Source of the DNA: Trissonchulus latispiculum
Taxonomy: Eukaryota; Nematoda; Enoplea; Enoplida; Ironidae
Assembly: GCA_030248195.1 (NCBI GenBank)
Contig: JASAND010028718.1
Coordinates: 52,892-116,891 of the forward strand
Direction: 5' to 3'
DNA: 64,000 nucleotides
Notes under the pieces: generated by a model
The model's database searches: none
The model's input: only the letters and a program-made list of their open reading frames with translations
What the model was told of the DNA's origin: nothing
Shown here: positions 11,783-25,300 of the stretch, piece by piece
How positions within the stretch are numbered: the first letter of the stretch is position 1
Layout: the number at the start of each line of letters is the position of its first letter
Made by a program: the position numbers and the translations under genes

Positions 11783-12552
11783 GTAGCTATTTTTTGAAAA
11801 CATAACCACTTTAAACAAAACTTGAACTGAACCTGAATGCGACTGTGCCTAAGTAACTCAGATGGGTGAGCATTTGCCTCGTTGTGCGCAAAAATGTCGT
11901 GGGATCGAGTCCGACCGCAGGTCTAAATTTTTTTTACACGACTTTCTACTTTCTCAACAAGGTAGCTAACCTCTCTGTTTAAGATATTAACAATGGATAG
12001 TTTTATATTGACTGTTGTGTGCCGGAAACGAACTAGTTAAATAGTTTCCGCCCATTTTATTGGGTGTATATGCGGTAGGGAGTCCGCAGAAGATTTAGGA
12101 AGAGTACCCATCAATATTGTTTGCTTGGTTTTTTCCTAGATACTCTGTAAAAATTTGAGGAATTTCGCTCTGAAAGTAGTATCAATTACTTACTTTGAGC
12201 TTCACTTTATCCGTTTCTCTTCTTTTGTATGTAAATAGGATTATGGTATTCCCAATAAGAAGAAACACACTGACATCATTAACGCATATTCATCTGGTCA
12301 TGTTCATGCATAAGCATAACACTTAAAGTTTATTAGCACGGAGATATCAGAATATATAGGGTTTAAGCAACTTGTATTCATTCACTTGCAGAAGAAAAAC
12401 ATTAATTACTTTCATCTCTCGGCAGAAATGTAATTTCTGCGTAATGCTGCATTGAGTGTTGAATAAAGCCACATTTATATTATATGTGTACATGACGACA
12501 GCTTGTATGTAGGAGAATTATTTCAGAGTTATTCGTGAAATATAGTGGTTAT

Positions 12553-13217
12553 ACCAAGAGTACATAATAGACAAGAGTAAGAAACTCTTACGCTAGCATG
12601 TACAAATCATGTAAGGTATGCTCGGTTCATTAACTCGGGACCCCCCCCCCCGTAACTTCTGGGGGGGTCCCACTTTGCACTAATTACACGCTTTCATATA
12701 AGCGTGTGTCTGCTCGCTGATTGGACCACTAGCCTACGGCTTACTGTAGGGAATTTATTAGTTAGTTTAATTAATTAATTATAACTTTAATTAGGTTAGC
12801 ACAATCAAAGAACTAATTCGACAACTTTGTAGCATTTTTTCTGCTCTTTCCAATGATATAAAAATTGTTGCACATTACATTCCTTCGAATTTTTGTATTG
12901 TGCAACAATTTGTATATCATTGGAAAGAGCAGAAAAAATGCTACAAAGTTGTCGAATTAGTTTTTTATTTGCTTTAACCTAATTAAAGTTATAATTAATT
13001 AATTAAACTAACTAATAAATTCCCTACAGTAAGCCGTAAACTAGTGGTCCAATCAGCGAGCAGACACACGCTTATATAAAAGCGAGTAATTAGTGCAAAG
13101 TGGGACCCCCCCCCCCGGAAGTTACGGGGGGGTCCCGAGTTAATGAACCGAGCATACCTAGCATGACTTGTACATGCTAGTGTAAGAGTTTCATACTCTT
13201 TATTATGTACTCTTGGT
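12553..13217. mobile_element. 665-bp near-perfect palindromic foldback element
   Basis: The two arms of about 320 bp are inverted copies of each other around a centre near 12887. The ends are ACCAAGAGTACATAATA and its complement. Each arm contains a GGGACCC/GGGTCCC C-tract to G-tract hairpin (12640-12675 and 13102-13137), AGCGTGTGTCTGCTCGCTGA and CAACTTTGTAGCATTTTTTC. The flanking trinucleotide TAT occurs on both sides (12550-12552 and 13218-13220), a candidate target duplication. No coding capacity. Transcription through it would give a hairpin of about 320 bp. Confidence 0.88.
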
Positions 13218-13220
13218 TAT

Positions 13221-14811
13221 ACTACTTCGCCACTGCAACTCCTCTTTGTTCTTTATTTTCCCTCTGTAGTTAAGTGCTCGTCACAACAAAACCTGGAAAG
13301 TTTGGAAAAACAACGATCTCATTTTTCTTCCAAGCTAACGATAACGTCTTTCATCCTGTTCTGAGGGAGGGCTCTGTTTGTGAGAGAACCTCGTTGAAAA
13401 ATTGCGTCATAAAGACAGTTTTGTAGTTTCGCGAAAGATTTCTGAAGGCCCGTAAAAGATTCACGGCTGTCTCCGTTAGAAAGTTAAGTTTTAGGTTATG
13501 GAAAATTTGAGCCTGCTTTGGTGTCCATTTCTTTATACTAAAGTTTAGACTTAGTAGCTGTTAAAAATTTGAAATTTTCCTTCTCCGAACCTTTATAAAA
13601 ATCCTTGCTAACCGGATTCAATTTCAGAATTTCAACGTTGACGTTTTCTCAGTTTAGTTAGTCTGCTACAGCAGCTGGTACATTGCACTGACTATGCTGG
13701 TTTTCTACATTTTTATAGCTGAAATCCCGTACTATATTTTTTACCACGGCTGCGTATAAAATTACAAAGCCCCTGTCAAGTAAGGGTGCTTCCAGCCTCT
13801 TGTGTTTTTCAAACATAACATTTTTTGTAAGAAAAATTATGTGAAATAGCTTATGCTTAACCAAAGTCAGATAACACAAAAGCTACTATTTCGTCGTGTC
13901 CCTGCCTGCTGGTTTCACAGATGAAACTTGTGGTTAACAAACTTTACTGTTACTCACTCACGCTGTATGTATCTGGACCATTCCCTTAATTTTACATTAA
14001 CCAAGTGGGCCAAGATCGAAGTATTATGAGAATTTACTACCGGGCAGCGATAAAGCTGTGACCCACCACTCCCAAAGTTGTCTGTACTGATCGGTTTATC
14101 GTGTAGCATGCGCCATGCATGTTTATAATAACTTTGTGGAGGGTTGAAATTTTTTATTTAAATCGTATATTTTTAGTTTTTTCTTTATTTTATAAATTAA
14201 ACTCATTTTTGAACAAATCTGAAAGCAATATATAAGCAACGCGTCCATTTGACATTCTTATTCCATCTCGTTTAGCTGAGAGTTATTATGTAATGCAAAT
14301 TAAGTAGTACTCAGCTGACTAAATGCCAGCTGGAATCTTCTGCTCTCCCTTACTTCCAAACGTTAATGTAAATAGTTTAGTTTCTGTGATTATAGGAGTT
14401 AGAAAAATATTTAGTTAACAACAAGAACTACTTTCTTGGGTTGTATATAACTGTTTGTGCTGGCAAGGGAATGACGTTCACATTTCAGTCTTTTTCCTGT
14501 GCATTTACTGTATTTCTCAGCTTTCCTGTTTGTTGTGAAGGACTTTTGAAATGTCTCAATCTGATTTTGTCCTGAGCTAAGCTCAGCAAACACACTCCGC
14601 TCAATGGCAGAATTATTCGAGTTGCAAAGCTTAATTTTTCGTAAGCTGTTCGCCTTTTTTCTTCATTTATATGTTGGTCATTTGCTAGCGAATGTGCCAG
14701 TCCCCGGCTATCATTAGAGCAGGTGTGACGTGTGAATGAATACTATTCACTTTTATCATCAATAATTTATCATTTTTTTGGCTAATTTGGAAAATATTTA
14801 ACGGTGTTAAA
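13221..14811. other. Unassigned region upstream of the RhoGEF
   Basis: No exon or repeat border is recognised. The part next to 14812 should include the 5' untranslated region and possibly the promoter of the RhoGEF; I see no distinctive TATA or initiator arrangement. Frames in phase with the ATG at 14812 close soon after the candidate acceptors I tried. Confidence 0.4.
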
Positions 14812-17800
14812 ATGGAAGGAACGTTCCTGCTTGTGCTGGCTATCATTTCCTACATTCTCATTGTAGTAGGCATTTGTGCATTCGTTGTTACTCGATATTT
14901 AGACGGATACATGACGGTGGGAGACGAAAAGATTCGAATAAAGGATATCTGTGATCTTCTCAGCACCAAATATGCCTTTCTTTCTGGTAGCAATTTTTGT
15001 ATTATTGCTTATAAAATCTATTATTTGTTTAGTATTTAGTACATTTTTAATTTTCATTTCGCAATGAGCGACCAGATGCGATGCATTGTTGTCATGGACT
15101 GAACAAGCAATTAATCAGTTACTACACTTAAAAGCGCTGTAGGTGGCAAAGTTTAGCTTGGACACCGAACCGTTGTGCGGGATTTGATGGCTATTGAGAA
15201 AGCGGAGCATTAAATTAATGTAAAGATGAAAAGTATTTGAGGAGTACATACATATATTATTTGATTGCATTTCAGGAGCCAAAACAACGGAGGGATATCC
15301 TGTGTTGACATTTCCCGATGTGAGAGTGCATTTGCCCTTCCTAGACTACCGGCGCCTTATCACTTACCTGGTCGATGTACCTCCGTAAGTCCTTCACTGA
15401 TTCCTGTAGATTACTAGGCCTATGTGGAAATTATCCTGTATTTTCTACAAAATCTTTTGTATTTTTCTACAAAAGTGGTTCCTGTAGTTACTATTGACAT
15501 TTTTCTAAGAGTGATGCAATAAAATGTTTTGACTTTCCAGACTTTAACTCTTTTCTTTGGCTGCCTATGGCATTTTTGCTGACAGTGTTTTGTTTTCATT
15601 CAATATTCGTTCCGATATATACATAATACTTTAGATTGGAAGACAGCTACAATGGCTACGTATTGATCATTGACAAACGTATGGACAAATGGACTGCTCT
15701 CAAAGCTCAGTTATCAAATATTGCCGTAAGTGGCTATACCTTTTTTCGCTAAATATCACACACCAAGTTTTGTCTGGTATAGGGGTAGTGCCAGATTCAA
15801 GTTTTATTGTCGAAACCAAGTTGGTGAAAAAAGAAATTTGACTGTTAATACCTAGTTTTTGCTTGAAGTCAGAATCTATTAAAAACGGAAACAGAAACGG
15901 TATTTCCAGTTCCATCGGCCTACAAGCCGCAACGATTTTTGCATTCATGCAATCAGGATTTGTTATAGCTGTAGATGCATAAAAACTGGGGTACAAAAAA
16001 TAATACTTTCTGTCTGCTTTTATCGAATTCCTAAAAGTCTTGTCAACGTTCTGTTGTAATTTCGCAAGCCGACTGCGGAGGAGCCCGTTGGTGAAATTAC
16101 TTTTAGTGCTAATTATTGGAAGGCTAAAACAGTAATTTTTCTGTGAACTTCCTTTACATCTGAACATTTACCTTGAGTAGTATTATCAGATCAACAATAT
16201 GATTCCTTTCAATTCAAATAAATTTCATGAATAGCTATTATGTACTAATGTCAACCATAATACTGGTTTTAAACTTTTGTGTACTTCAACTTTACAAGGT
16301 CATCTTTACACTTTGAATTGTCAAATTATGGTTTTTGCATTAGCAGTTAAGAATGCTTTTTGTGCAAAATTTTTTATGTGACTAAACCAATATATTACTA
16401 TTTGCTGTTAGCTTTAGACTAACTTCCATCCGGTTGTTTATTCCGTCCAACAGTTTCTTTCCTTAAAGGAGTTCATTAAAAATTTATTGAGTGAATCTTA
16501 TTGATCAGATTTCAGAAATTAAGTCTGTATTAATTATTGGACGTTTAAATTTGATGAAGAACATTAAAAATCCGGTCAGATTAAATTACGAGTTCTCCCG
16601 GTCCAATCCTCTCCGCTTCGCCTGCACGTTTGGACAAAGCCAGTGAGCACTAACAAAGGAATACTTGATCAAAAATCTGTCTATTGCTCGGAAGCGGAGC
16701 AAACTTATTTCCCTTAGCAATACCTTACTTACTATATGTTCCATCAAGAAATAGCCAAGATTGCATCGCTGACCTTTTGTCCAGGCTGTTTTGGCGGGAA
16801 CTGAGTTTTCTCCTGGTCGGATCGGTGTACCGTTTACGCAATAAAATGAGGACAAAACCTAGCTGTTCGTTCTTCTTCTTATATTGTTTGTAGAAAAATT
16901 ATGAAATCTTGGTATGATATTCTTATTTCAGAATTATTTTCCAGCTACGATTCAGGTAGTCTTTATTCTAAAACCGGAAGGAGTATTTCAGAAGGCTTTG
17001 GAACTTAGCGGATTCAAGGCTGGATTTGAATCCTTTAAGTTTCGGGTAAGTTTGTTACATATTCGGATTGATAAACGTCCTCTATAACATGTAACTTTGT
17101 TTGTAAAGATTTAAAATTTTAATTTACTCTTAATGAGTTTCCTTAAAATTGGTGAACAAATTCCATTATTACTTACTTTAGTAGGGTTATGTCAGTAAGT
17201 TTTGAAGGTCTGTTTTAAAAGATAATAGCTTTTCACATGAACTGAAGTGATTCTTTATTCAATCTGAAAGGAATGGAAATTGAAATTTAGCCATCCCTAA
17301 GCGGTCACCATTAACATCCAAGTGTGGGTCATTGTTTTCCAAAATATTTGACATATATGGCATTTGACATTTGAAATTTACTGTGTCTGGAGTAGAATTG
17401 TCCGTATGGACAGGCGTGGCTGTCATTCTCCTGATAAGGGAGAAAGTGATTGGTTGGGTTGGACTCCGTGAGCCATAGTGCTTTCACTAATTATTAACTT
17501 CTAAATTACTTGTAAAGCTTAGCTATACGTAGCGCTACCTGGGGGCAGTTTCATAAAAATTGTACTCGCATGCGAGTGCTAGCATGCTAGTACTCGCAAG
17601 GCGAGTGCGAGTTACAAATGAAAGTGTTTCATAAAACTTTTCAGGGACTCGACTAAAATTAGCTTAGGTTCTGCTACTACTAGCGGCACTAGCACTGCTA
17701 GTGCGAGTTGCAAGAAAGCTAGCATAAGTATTCCCAAAACAAAGTGTAATTCTTTAAAAAATCCTATGTTTTTCACCTATAAACGAAATCATTTGAAATT

Positions 17801-19308
17801 TTAAGACAGTGCAACGAAAGTATTGAACTTCACGTTATAAAAATTTCAAAGCAAAAATCTAAAACAGGCGAACGTTACAGCACTTTTTCTGAAAGTTCTC
17901 TAGTCAAAATTCACTAGAGAACTAGACTGCTGCTAGTAGCGGCGTAGTCTCCAGCAGCAAAAGTTTTATGAAACAGTAACTAGCGAGAAGCCGTTAGAGC
18001 TACTCGCACTTGGTTACTCACTAGACTCGCAAATCTGGTGCGAGCACTCGCTTGATCGGAAAGTTTTATGAAACAGCTTAGCTACTTTACTCGACTCGAC
18101 TACTTGACTCTGCTAGTAGTCGAGTCTAGTGGATAAATACTTTTATGAAACTGCCCCCAGGTTCTTTACAATATGTCATTAGAATGGTTTCCTTTCGTTT
18201 TTCTTTCACAGTTCTTTTTTCAAATTCTCCGAGTCTTGGGAAAATTTTTCTTTTTAATTATTAATCCTTTTTGATCCTTTTTTAACAGTCTTCGTTGGAG
18301 ATTTTTGAAGACGAAATTGCTTTCGGCTTCGGCAACACAAATTTAGATATTAACTGGGAGAAGTCTTGTGTAGAACCATCTCTCTCCTGTTTTTGACATA
18401 GCAAGTTATCATTTAAGCTGAGGTTTGGTCTGGGTATGTTTTCAACCAGGCTGAATGACTCCAAAAAACTATATTTTCAATTTAACGGTAGCAGAACAGA
18501 AATCTGGAACAGTCTTTTCGATTCAGCTATCTAATCAAAGTACATAAGAAGGTTGCGCACCAGCATATTCCTGAAAAAATCGGACACCTAGCTGGAGGCA
18601 AACCCGCGGTCCCTTCACAGACGATTTACCAACTGAGCCACGATGGTTCAATGGAAAGAGCTTAAAGCGGAAATGTATACTAATTTAATGAGCACAAATG
18701 TCAACACACAATTAATTGTATTCATACAAGTGCAAGAGGTGAAATTCTGGGGGGAGTGAGCCGGCGGCCGTCATAAAACCTTATTTTTCCTTTCTAAAAC
18801 CGGGAAAACCGGATTCTGGGGAGTGAGTGTCTCGGGGAATGAAAACACCCCGTCTCACCCCTCCCCTAAGGACTTGTAATGCTTGTTTTGCACATTTGCA
18901 AGTGGAGCGAGATAATTCTCAAACCTGAGTATCAAAAAACTTCACAGAAAATTTAAATAATTAATAAGTTCTTAATATTGGAAATTTCGAGATAATAACT
19001 TTGGAGAGGATAAAGTTCAGCTTTACTGGCCAATTAGTGAGTTACCTTAGAGTGAATAGGTTTTAAAAGTTCCAATTTAAAAAATGCCGTCAAAGAAAGC
19101 AGTATATTGTTTAAATTTTTAATTGAATTTTCTGCGAAATCAATGCTCGCATAAATTTAGCTTTGTATAATAACTTTTATTTATGTTTCAGACAGTTGTG
19201 TGTCAAAGTATTCATGAGCTTCAACTGTACATTCGTCGGAATCATTTGACACCTGATTTAGGAGGTTCCTTACGATACAATCATTTAGAATGGATTCAGC
19301 ATAGAATG
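14812..19308 (+). CDS. MCF2L: RhoGEF exons 1-5: membrane segment and SEC14 domain
   Basis: Exon 1 encodes MEGTFLLVLAIISYILIVVG and onward, about 23 hydrophobic residues, then ICDLLSTKYAFLSG, which aligns with the RFAYLSGG start of the MCF2L SEC14 domain. Exon 2 continues with VLTFPDVR, exon 3 with VLIIDKRMDKW (compare VLVIDRRRDKW), exon 4 with IQVVFILKPEGVFQKAL and exon 5 with LTPDLGGSLRYNHLEWIQ, the end of the lipid-binding fold. SEC14 domains in this family bind phosphoinositides and restrain GEF activity. The membrane segment is not part of any MCF2L isoform I recall, and may make this form an anchored GEF. Confidence 0.9.
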
Positions 19309-22300
19309 GTGTGTTTGGACGGAGTCTGTGAAGTATTATGAATTTTGGTATTGTCTAGTTAAAATGGTATTCTACTTTAAATAATTAAGATCGTCTTTAT
19401 TTCTTATCAAATCATGTTCCGAAATTTTAGCTGTAAACATTAGGCTACAAACTTTTGAGTTATAGGACATTGAGCGAATGAAGGCTAGCACACAAATGAT
19501 CGCTAAGTCATTGGCAGAATTTGATCGCTGCCTACACGAGACAGAGTTGCCCAACGATGCTCCCACGACCAAACATGTCCTGGATGTCCAAAGGGCTGAA
19601 AGAGACGCCATTAAGGTATGGATTAAAGTGCAAGTTCAGCTCAATAGATGTTGTTTTGCTATTTTGTATTCACTTTGTAAGCCCTTCAAGTTTTCACACA
19701 AAATTATATCATACATTTCTGCTATGGGTTTTTGATTAGCTGAGATTTGGTTCCCTTAAAAACAATAGCACGGTATCATCCACTGCCAGGTTTACTTAAC
19801 TGTTAAACTAATTATGGATACCACTGGAGCCAGGAACCGCAGACTTCCGAGATTTTGATAGAAATGAGAAACTATGCAAAGTGAAACTTGTTTATTTAAA
19901 AATCTGATCTCAGAATGTTTTGAGAGTCTTTCTCTTTTTCCAGTCCGGCGATAATCATAATTATCAGTTTTACAGGTCATTAGCCCTAGGTCCTGGTGCA
20001 ATTTTCCTGAGTCTAAAATAACTGGTTTGCCCGATTTAGTGGAGCAGTGCCAAAAAATTCAAATAAATTTCTGTAAACTTCAGTTTTCACGAGAAAACAA
20101 GAAAATTGAACGAAAGCTCATTTGATTCCATTTTTATAAGCATATAAACCAGGAGCATGATATATCCAACCTGTGCGCATTTACTATTAATAATTCTATT
20201 TTAGCTTTTCCTCTTTTGGTTTTCCTCCTAAGCCCGATTTAGTTTGCCTTGATAAAGCTACTCTATTTATCTAGGCATATCCGTTCTTACATACATCACG
20301 TATCAGGAAAATTGTTGCATAATCAGAGAAAATGTAGAAGCGTATCTGATTAAAATTTGCTTGAGTAGTTTCCATAATAGGCTGTCATAAATTGTGCCTC
20401 CTTCAACCCTAAATCAAATTCTATCCTGCCCGGCTAACACGAGCCGTTTCCTCAGTATAGGTCGTAAATTTTATCCCTTGGTGACAGCAATAGTAGCCGG
20501 TATGGTGTAGCAAGCAACCAATCTTTGAAGCACAGAGACTGGAATTTCTGGTCCATTCCCAATTCCTATAAGCATCCTTCAAGTTTTCTGGGGATTTTAG
20601 TTTGGAGGGTTTTCCATCACTTTCTCTGCCCTTGAAAATAAGGTTTAGACATTTAGATATAATAAATTTTGTCGACATCCAGAGGTCTATAATCGGGAGG
20701 GTATTTTTGTACATCGTCGAAGACTGGTTCATGATTCTTTCAGAATTTTTGAAGACCTGTAAATTAGTTCTTGCTTAGCTGAACAAAAATATTGAGAAGA
20801 AATAGCAAAGGTCTAATCAGCGGGGATTGAATGGAAAATTTATTTCCATTGGTTTTGTTTCAGGAGGATTTCAGAATAGCTGTCAGAAAAAGTTTGACTC
20901 TTCTTCATAATGTAAGACAGGTTGAGGTTAAACCGTCGGCGGATCAATTGAGCCCAACCAGACTACAAAACGTGACAACCATAGAAAGGTTTGTTATTTT
21001 CAATTACTGTTTTGCAAGAATGCTATAATGCATATGTTGAGTTAAGGGGGGGGGGTCCATCATGAAAATTTTTTAGGCGACGATTTCGCTCGTTTTCACA
21101 CATAAGTTAACCACATATGTCGTGCATATCAAGTTTTAATTTTGAGTTGTTTTGTTCAGTTCTCCGTTAGTTACGAGCCATCAATTGTGTGCAATTTGAA
21201 TATGAGCGAACACAAGGGTGCTGCAGCCAACTGAGGCAAATTTTCGCAAATCAACTCTATGTTTTTAGGTTTTTTTGTAATACACCTTTAAAAACTATTA
21301 AGAAAAGCGTTTTCGTGCAGTTTCCAGTCGGATGGGCTTGATCAGAAGCTTCTCTAAAGAATTTCTCAGAGAAACAAGGCCCTTGTTCCTCCTGATGTAA
21401 TGAAACATTTAACAGCGGTGAACTTAAAATAGATGCATTTCCGGCCCATAGTTCTATGAGAAGAATTCATCCCTGCAATGAGAGCTTTCGATTGATGTAT
21501 AATATGGCATATTTTGAAAAATTTTAAAAATCGCTGTTTTGTGAAATTCGGGGTTCGAGGATCCAGTTTGGCACGCTGAGAAGCACTGGACGCAGTTATC
21601 AGCATAATTCATGCTGCAAATAGATCCGAAGACATGAATACACAAGTTGTAATAGAAAATAGGCAATTTAGGACCATACTGTCGTCGGAATTTAGCCAAG
21701 TATTCGAAAAAACCGAAATTTTAAAAAATTTTGCTAAAAATGCCCATTTTTGCGCCAAAAAGATCTCGAAACTGGAAAAACATACAATGAAACCATTGGT
21801 ATCAGTGGAACCGCCAATTCAAGTACTACGGAACCCTGGAGTTAGAATTTTTATTTAGGCCTCTGAATTAGAGTAATTTGCAATTCTTTCCGAAGACCCC
21901 ACTTTTCAGCTGCAAAAAACGTTGGATTTTGACGATTTTCCAATGTTTTCGATAAATAAAATTTTTTTTTAAAATCTTAGGGGCCTAAATCAAAATTCTA
22001 CTTCCAGCGTACCGCAGTTTATGATTATAGCTACATTATAAATATAAAATTATGCAGGATTACAATTGTTTGTCGAGAGATCTTTTTGGCGCAAGAATAA
22101 AATCACCACTTTTTCTGTTTCCCATGTTTAACACATGCGGACCCCGACTTTGACTCAATCGGTAGAGCGTTGGCCTAGATAGCCAAAGGTTGTGGGTTCG
22201 ATCCCCACCTCGGGCCCGAATTTTTCGGGTCGGAGGTGCTGTAGTGACAATCTTAGTTTCGTTTGTTCTTTCATTTGTCTTGCCCATCACGGTTTGAAAC

Positions 22301-25300
22301 GGTCGAGGTTTGCTCCCATCAGACTGTGTGGGCTGGCGCGAAAGCGTCTTCTAAAATGTCACTACAGTTTGGGAACGAATTCCAACTTAAGCTTGGTTCG
22401 ATTGTGCCCGGGTGGCTCAATCGGTAGAGCGTTGGCCTAGACAGCCAAAGGTTGTGGGTTCGATCCCCACCTCGGGCCCGAATTTTTCGGGTCGGAGGTG
22501 CTGTAGTGACAATCTTAGTTTCGTTTGTTCTTTCATTTGAGGTGAAATAACTCAACAACCGTAAGAGATACGAGTTTAATTTGAAAACTCGTTAAAATAT
22601 CCCACTCAAAGATCATTATATGTGAAAATGAGCGAAATCGGAGATGGTCGAAAAATTGACCAAAAATGGACCCCCCCCTTAAGTTTGCTACCCACACTCT
22701 TCATACGTAAACGCATATTATAAACTTTTGATTTGAACAAATAACTCCATAACAAATATATAATTAATAACCGTACTCCATTTAGCAAAAATTTTTCTAA
22801 TATATTGTTATGTTATGTTTATAATCTGTTATTGTAACGCCTGCTAACTGCCCATCTTTATAATCACTCCTAGAAATGAGTACCCCATACCATGCGAATG
22901 CCTATTATCCCCCCGATTAAATCCCACATTCGCAAAAGCTCTATTTATGGAGGTAGGTATGATATAAATAGATCATTATGTGATTACACAACATCTGCAG
23001 CTTCTGCACAAAGTTGTTTTAGAAGTATATAAAAACTGACGAATCGTTGTCGTTAATTGTTACAATTTTTTGGCTGTATCTTTTCATTCGAGTTGTCTGT
23101 AGGAAAGTTACAACCACTACTGGAAAATAACCACTGAACAGAGCAGACTAGACTGCCAAACTGCGATTATTATGTTAGCTTATGAAAGGATGTTTTTTGT
23201 CATTATTTTGACAGATGGCTTCAACTAAAATAAAAATGTAAACCAGCTAGGAAATAGTGCACATCTGAGTGACAGTTTAGTAGCAGTCGTGGTTCATTGA
23301 CTAGACTTACTTTTTGATGCACATTCAAAAGCTTTTGCTTTCAATTTAGCAAATTATGTAAGCGTAACTCTGATAAACTGGAAGCAATAAAGCAAGTTTT
23401 ATTTGACCAACTGCATACTTTGTAAATGGACACAAGGCACTCACATTTTGCAAATTCTTATTTTAACCAATAATAAATCTAGCTGGAAAACTACTTGCTG
23501 AATGAAGGATCAGAATATCTCTGAAAATGCACAGGGCTTCAATCCAGAGCTTGAAAACGATAGACCCATCAGCAATTTTGCACAAACTTTAGCTTTATCA
23601 TTTAGTTGAATTTCTTTTAGTTTTATCTCATTTCATTTCATCAAGACTCTCATACAATCGTAGGATAATGTGGAGCGATCTCAGATTCCCTGCATCATTC
23701 ACCTGCCAGGCTCCACAAATATTTTGACTGCAAATCTCATCTTCCTAAGTAACGCTTGCTTTTTTTGCAAAATTTCTCTTCCATCAGAATTTCAAGGCCT
23801 TGCTTTTGTGTAACCTGGCACCTTTCAGATGTCTATTTAGCTTTTTCTTAACATTGTTGCTATTTGATATCTTATTTAATTTTGACTAGATGCCTTTTAA
23901 GTTTTTCTACGTCTGGTTTCTAAAACGATGTCTGCTGAACGTTATTATAGTTTATTGAGTCTTCATACACTAGTCAAACACAATTTGGGAACGAATTCAA
24001 ACTTAAGGGGGGGGGTCCATTTTTGGCCAATTTTTCGACCATCTCCGATTTCGCTCATTTTTGCATATTTTGTTGTCTGAGTGGGATATTTTAACGAGTT
24101 TTTGAAATTAAAGTAGGACCTCTTATGGTTGTGGAGCAATTTGACCTCAAAGTTGAGGTCTGCATGTGTTAAACATAGGAAACCGAAGAAGTGGTGATTT
24201 TATTATTCTTGCGCCAAAAAAATCTCTCTATGAACGTTCATGAATCTGTATAATTTTATACTTAGGTTGTAGTTACGATCATGAACTGCGGTATCTTGGA
24301 AGTGGAATTTTGATTTAGGCCCCTAAAAATTTTTAAAAAATTTTTATTTGAAGTAAACAGTGGAAAATCGTCAAATTTCAACGTTTCTTGTTGATGAAAA
24401 CTAGCGTCGTCGAAAAGAGTTGTATACTACTTTGATTCAAAGGCTTAAATAAAAATTCTAATTCTAAGGTTCCGTAGTATTTGAATAGGCGGTTCCACTG
24501 ACACCAATTATTTCATTATCACTCCCACCAGTTTCGAGATTTTTTTGGCGCAAAAACTTGAATTTTTAGCAAAATTTTAAAAATTGCGGGTTTTTCGAAA
24601 ATTTGGCCAAATTACGACAACGGTATGGCCCAAAACTGCCTCTTTTGTATTTCAACTTGTGTATTCACGCCTATGGACCAATTTGTAGCATGATTTATGC
24701 TGACAGCTAGGCCCAGTACCTCTCAACGCGCCAATCGGGACCCTCAAACCCTGAATTTCACAAAACAGTGATTTTTCAAAATTTTCAAAATATAGCATAT
24801 TATACATCAATCGAAAGCTCTCAGTGCAGGGATGAATTCTTCTCATAGAACCATGGCTCGGAAATGCTTCTATTTTAAGTTACGCGCTAATAAATATTTA
24901 ATTACATTTTTGAAAACAGGGGCTAGAGACCTTCGCTCAGGCCCGCAGGCCCGGCCCGGCCCGGCCCGCCCGGCCCGCGGGCCGGGCCGGGCCGGGCCTA
25001 AGGTAGAACGGGCCGGGCCGGGCCGGGCCGAGGGAGGAAAAAATTGGGTGCGGGCCGGGCCGGGCCGGGCCGAGTGCTGGAGCGGTCCGGGCTTCGGGCC
25101 GGGCCTATTCTTTTCAGTTATACACAAAGTTTTGTCTGATTTGTTCGAGTTTCATTTCCCAATTTTTGGAATTTTTTATGAAAATTTTAGTCGCTTCCAA
25201 AATGAATTTAGTACTTCTTTGGCTATTTATTTCGATCTAATTATTTTTATTTAGTTCTTCAAGCTCTTTTTAGCTCTTTCCTATGCACAGGTACGTAGCT

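Larger units (their letters stand above)
21046..22678. mobile_element. TTAA-flanked element, GGGGTCC family, copy 1
   Basis: TTAA at 21042-21045 is followed by GGGGGGGGGTCCATCATG, and GGACCCCCCCC runs into TTAA at 22679-22682. The two ends differ inside the G-tract (CATCATGAAAATTTT on the left, CCATTTTTGG on the right). The inverted copy at 24007-26144 has the same two ends. Removing the SINE insertion at about 22153-22543 leaves about 1.24 kb, the same as copy 2 without its insert. No transposase ORF. TTAA duplication is known for piggyBac and Kolobok transposons; which applies is not shown. Confidence 0.85.

Noticed and set aside
22406..22477. A functional tRNA-Ser gene
   Set aside because: No long variable arm, and the sequence is repeated with SINE tails nearby.
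24832..25254. Open frames of Gly/Pro/Arg/Ala repeats through GGGCC arrays (also 25525-25969, 28526-29150, 29523-29714)
   Set aside because: They arise on both strands and in several frames from the pentanucleotide arrays inside hAT-type elements; no start, splice or domain evidence.
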